Shown: positions 5,324 through 6,951 of the stretch, in pieces | How the letters are laid out: each line of letters opens with the position of its first letter | Numbering within the stretch: the stretch's first letter is position 1 | Assembly (NCBI GenBank): GCA_031276475.1 | Contig: JAISMZ010000083.1 | Coordinates: 1 to 6,951 of the forward strand | DNA length: 6,951 bases | Direction of reading: 5' to 3' | Source of the DNA: Coriobacteriales bacterium | GTDB lineage: Bacteria > Actinomycetota > Coriobacteriia > Coriobacteriales > UBA8131 | Notes under the pieces: generated by a model | What the model was told of the DNA's origin: nothing | The model's database searches: none | Seen by the model: only the letters and a program-made list of their open reading frames with translations | Made by a program: the position numbers and the translations under genes

Positions 5324-5492
5324 GTTCGTTTTCTGAAGCCCCGTGAAGCTTCAAGCGATACCGATAACGGTTTGCCGGTGCTGTTTACGGTGCCGGTGCT
5401 GGCGTTGACGGCTGAGACCGCGCTCACACGTCCAGGTGGGCGACGGCAACGGCTTTTGTGCCGGACCGAAAAGAATGTAGTGGAGGATAGAA
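5324..5492 (+). other. rplM 5' leader with hairpin and internal repeats
   Basis: The leader holds a 6-bp hairpin TGAAGC (5334-5339) / GCTTCA (5348-5353) and an 11-nt direct repeat TGCCGGTGCTG at 5373-5383 and 5391-5401 (18-nt period). A ribosome binding site GGAGG (5482-5486) follows, 6 nt before the GTG start. Ribosomal-protein leaders often carry autoregulatory structures. I do not recognise this one as a known leader family. Confidence 0.35.
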
Positions 5493-5927
5493 GTGGGAAC
5501 TTACTACGCCAAACCAGGCGAGGTGAAGCGCGAGTGGCTGCTGATTGACGCGGCCGACGCCGTGCTTGGACGAGTGGCCTCAACCGCCGCTCAGCTGCTG
5601 AAGGGCAAGCATAAGCCCCAGTATACGCCCAATGTTGACACCGGCGATTTTGTGGTCATCATCAATGCCGATAAGATCAGGGTCACTGGGGCCAAGGCCG
5701 AGAACAAGGTCTATTACCGTCACAGCGGCTATCCCGGTGGACTGAAGGCCGAGCCCTTTGCCCGCGCCATGGAGCGCCATCCCGAGCGCGTCATCGAGCG
5801 CGCTGTGCGCGGGATGCTGCCCAAGAACACCCTCGGGCGCGCCCAGGGCAAAAAGCTCAAGGTCTACGCCGGCGTTGAGCATCCGCATCAGGCCCAACAG
5901 CCCCGCAGGATTGAGTTGGAGGGCTGA
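5493..5927 (+). CDS. rplM: 50S ribosomal protein L13
   Basis: Encodes 144 residues, the normal L13 length (about 142-147). Starts with GTG at 5493, preceded by GGAGG with 6-nt spacing, giving MGTYYAKPGEVKREWLLIDA. Hallmarks: VLGRVASTAAQLLKGKHKPQYTPNVDTGDFVVIINADKIRVTG (24-66), KVYYRHSGYPGGLK (72-85) and the highly conserved VIERAVRGMLPKNTLGR (100-116), ending in KLKVYAGVEHPHQAQQP (122-138). L13 binds 23S rRNA early in large-subunit assembly. It is followed by rpsI, the near-universal partner. The 178-nt gap to rpsI is longer than the usual short spacer in this operon and is structured. Confidence 0.98.
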   Translation: MGTYYAKPGEVKREWLLIDAADAVLGRVASTAAQLLKGKHKPQYTPNVDTGDFVVIINADKIRVTGAKAENKVYYRHSGYPGGLKAEPFARAMERHPERVIERAVRGMLPKNTLGRAQGKKLKVYAGVEHPHQAQQPRRIELEG

Positions 5928-6119
5928 GTGCGTTTTGCGCCGCCGGCTCCTGGCTGGCGACCCGCGGCGGTCGCAGCCACAGCCGCCCGCGACGCCGCAG
6001 CTACGTCGCCTGCGGCACCGCGCAGGATGCGAGCGGCAAGACGCACGAACAGCTCCGTAAAGACCAGAAGCCAACAGGACTGGGATAAGGAAACGGAAGG
6101 TTTACATGACTACCAATGA
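5928..6119 (+). CDS. Possible 63-codon coupled ORF in the rplM-rpsI spacer
   Basis: A GTG at 5928 directly follows the rplM TGA and has GGAGG (5918-5922) 5 nt upstream. The frame stays open to 6119 and overlaps the rpsI start by 14 nt. The product would be 63 residues, rich in Ala, Arg and Pro in its first two thirds (for example PAAVAATAARDAAATSPAAPRR), with no domain I recognise. It could be a chance open frame in GC-rich spacer that also forms hairpins, or a ribosome-carrying linker coupling L13 and S9 translation. I would not claim a functional protein. Confidence 0.25.
   Translation: MRFAPPAPGWRPAAVAATAARDAAATSPAAPRRMRAARRTNSSVKTRSQQDWDKETEGLHDYQ
5952..6016 (+). other. Two strong hairpins in the rplM-rpsI spacer
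   Basis: Hairpin one: GGCT (5952-5955) and GCGACC (5957-5962) pair with GGTCGC (5969-5974) and AGCC (5975-5978), ten pairs with a single bulged G and a 6-nt loop. Hairpin two: GCCGCAG (5994-6000) pairs with CTGCGGC (6010-6016) with a 9-nt loop. Neither is followed by a T-tract. They could be an attenuator, an RNase processing site or a stability element between the two cistrons. Confidence 0.45.
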
Positions 6120-6501
6120 CGCTGTCTATCTGGGCACCGGCCGTCGCAAGAATGCGATTATGCGAGTACGTCTGGTGCCTGGTTCCGGCAAGGTTACGGT
6201 CAACGGTCGCGATGGTGCCGAGTATTTTGGCCGCCAGGCGCTGTTGAACTTTGCGCTGGCGCCCTTCAGGGTAACCGACACCACAGATCATTTTGACGTC
6301 ATCGCCAATGCCAGCGGTGGCGGCATCTCCGGGCAGTCCGGGGCCTTGCGCCACGCCATCGCCCGCGCCCTGCTGACGGCTGGCGATTACCGCGCCGAGC
6401 TGAAGAAGGCCGGTTTTCTGACCCGCGACCCGCGGATGGTGGAGCGCAAGAAGTACGGCCTGAAGAAGGCTCGCAAGCGCCCGCAGTTCTCTAAGCGCTA
6501 G
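6106..6501 (+). CDS. rpsI: 30S ribosomal protein S9
   Basis: Encodes 131 residues, the standard length, without the long N-terminal extension seen in mycobacterial S9. ATG 6106 is preceded by GGAAGG (6095-6100) with 5-nt spacing. Hallmarks: YLGTGRRKNAIMRVRLVPGSGKVTVNGRDGAEYFGR (8-43), GGGISGQSGALRHAIARALL (72-91), LTRDPRMVERKKYGLKKARKRPQFSKR to the end (105-131). The C-terminal Lys-Arg tail is known to reach the P-site tRNA anticodon loop in the 30S subunit. It is probably cotranscribed with rplM but also carries its own strong ribosome binding site. Confidence 0.98.
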   Translation: MTTNDAVYLGTGRRKNAIMRVRLVPGSGKVTVNGRDGAEYFGRQALLNFALAPFRVTDTTDHFDVIANASGGGISGQSGALRHAIARALLTAGDYRAELKKAGFLTRDPRMVERKKYGLKKARKRPQFSKR

Positions 6502-6522
6502 CCCTCCTGGGACAGTACCAGC

Positions 6523-6565
6523 CCGCCGTTGCGCAGAACTCCTCCGCAGGGGTTTCGCGCGGCGG
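6523..6565 (+). terminator. Long hairpin after rpsI, possible terminator or processing site
   Basis: CCGCC (6523-6527), GCGC (6531-6534) and GAACTCCT (6536-6543) pair with AGGGGTTT (6548-6555), GCGC (6557-6560) and GGCGG (6561-6565). That is about 17 pairs including two G-U, one A-C mismatch and a 3-nt bulge, closing on a 4-nt loop. It starts 22 nt after the rpsI stop. No T-tract follows, so intrinsic termination would be weak. Confidence 0.5.
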
Positions 6566-6581
6566 CGGCGAACATGCGAGA

Positions 6582-6603
6582 CCCGCCAGAAGCTTTTGGC
6601 GGG
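6582..6603 (+). other. Hairpin immediately upstream of the glmM ribosome binding site
   Basis: CCCGCCA (6582-6588) pairs perfectly with TGGCGGG (6597-6603), and a G-U plus an A-T pair extend it inward. It ends two bases before the GGAGG (6606-6610) of glmM, so it could modulate translation initiation or protect a processed 5' end. Confidence 0.45.
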
Positions 6604-6614
6604 ACGGAGGCATC

Positions 6615-6951
6615 ATGGCTTACTTCGGTACAGACGGCGTGCGAGGCGTCGCCAACAGCGAGTTGACCTGCGAGATCGCCTTTGCCCTGGGGCAGGCGGC
6701 CGTTGGGATTTTAGGCGAGCGCCTGGTGATTGGCCGCGATACCCGCCGCAGCGGCACCATGCTGGAGGCCGCGTTGAGCGCCGGGATAACCTCTGTGGGG
6801 GGCGAGGCGCACCTGGCCGGCATCGTGCCCACGCCGGCGGTGGCCTATCTGACGCGCACCCTGGGGGTGGACGGCGGCGTGGTCATCTCGGCCTCGCACA
6901 ACGCTCCGGAATACAACGGCATCAAGTTCTTTGACGCCGAGGGCTTCAAAC
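6615..6951 (+). CDS. glmM: Phosphoglucosamine mutase, 5' part (runs off the window)
   Basis: ATG 6615 follows GGAGG (6606-6610) with 4-nt spacing. The 112 codons present read MAYFGTDGVRG at the start, the canonical GlmM N-terminus. VIGRDTRRSG follows at 38-47, GIVPTPAVAYLT at 69-80, and the active-site loop SASHNAPEYNGIKFF at 92-106, where Ser94 is the phosphorylated serine. GlmM interconverts glucosamine-6-phosphate and glucosamine-1-phosphate on the way to UDP-N-acetylglucosamine and peptidoglycan. Only about a quarter of the roughly 450-residue protein is visible; the frame is intact to the last base. Its position after rplM-rpsI is the usual actinobacterial order. The SASHN loop is followed by Ala-Pro rather than Pro, which I take as ordinary variation. 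Confidence 0.97.
   Translation, partial: MAYFGTDGVRGVANSELTCEIAFALGQAAVGILGERLVIGRDTRRSGTMLEAALSAGITSVGGEAHLAGIVPTPAVAYLTRTLGVDGGVVISASHNAPEYNGIKFFDAEGFK

Noticed and set aside
5263..5583. 106-codon minus-strand frame over the rplM leader
   Set aside because: It overlaps the start of L13 and reads as low-complexity basic sequence; best explained as GC-rich shadow.

Overview
The window looks like a chromosomal segment of an actinobacterium. The order rplM-rpsI-glmM is the usual actinobacterial arrangement. The fairly high GC content, the GGAGG-type ribosome binding sites and a gut-type surface protein (FIVAR and X2-like modules, sortase signal) make Coriobacteriia my best guess. The class assignment is inference from gene order and protein style, not from a database search.

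Positions 1-3711 are accessory DNA. They hold three toxin-antitoxin (TA) operons and a headless surface-protein gene. (i) On the minus strand, a ribbon-helix-helix-like antitoxin precedes a RelE/ParE-type toxin, with an ATGA overlap and a TTGACA/TAAACT promoter. (ii) A surface-protein gene keeps its adhesion-type modules and C-terminal sorting signal (VPMTG) but has lost its signal peptide. Its 5' end is replaced by a REP-like hairpin and the TA promoter. (iii) On the plus strand, an excisionase-type helix-turn-helix antitoxin is coupled to a PIN-domain toxin. This pair is bracketed by a 20/21-identical direct repeat. (iv) On the plus strand, a Phd/YefM antitoxin is coupled to a VapC/FitB-type PIN toxin that starts with TTG. 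That toxin has Gly where the family has its third catalytic Asp.

Positions 3712-5243 hold an AAA_14/DUF4143 ATPase with a C-terminal PD-(D/E)XK-like motif. Its promoter is embedded in a palindrome, and a second palindrome sharing a 12-nt repeat lies in its leader, which suggests tight autoregulation.

Positions 5244-6951 are housekeeping: an rplM promoter and about 170-nt leader, rplM (L13), a structured 178-nt spacer containing a possible 63-codon coupled ORF, rpsI (S9), two further hairpins, and the 5' part of glmM (phosphoglucosamine mutase), which runs off the window.

The picture is an accessory TA-rich island abutting a conserved ribosomal-protein operon, with short REP-like repeats marking joints in the accessory part. 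No tRNA, rRNA, CRISPR array or intact transposase gene was found.
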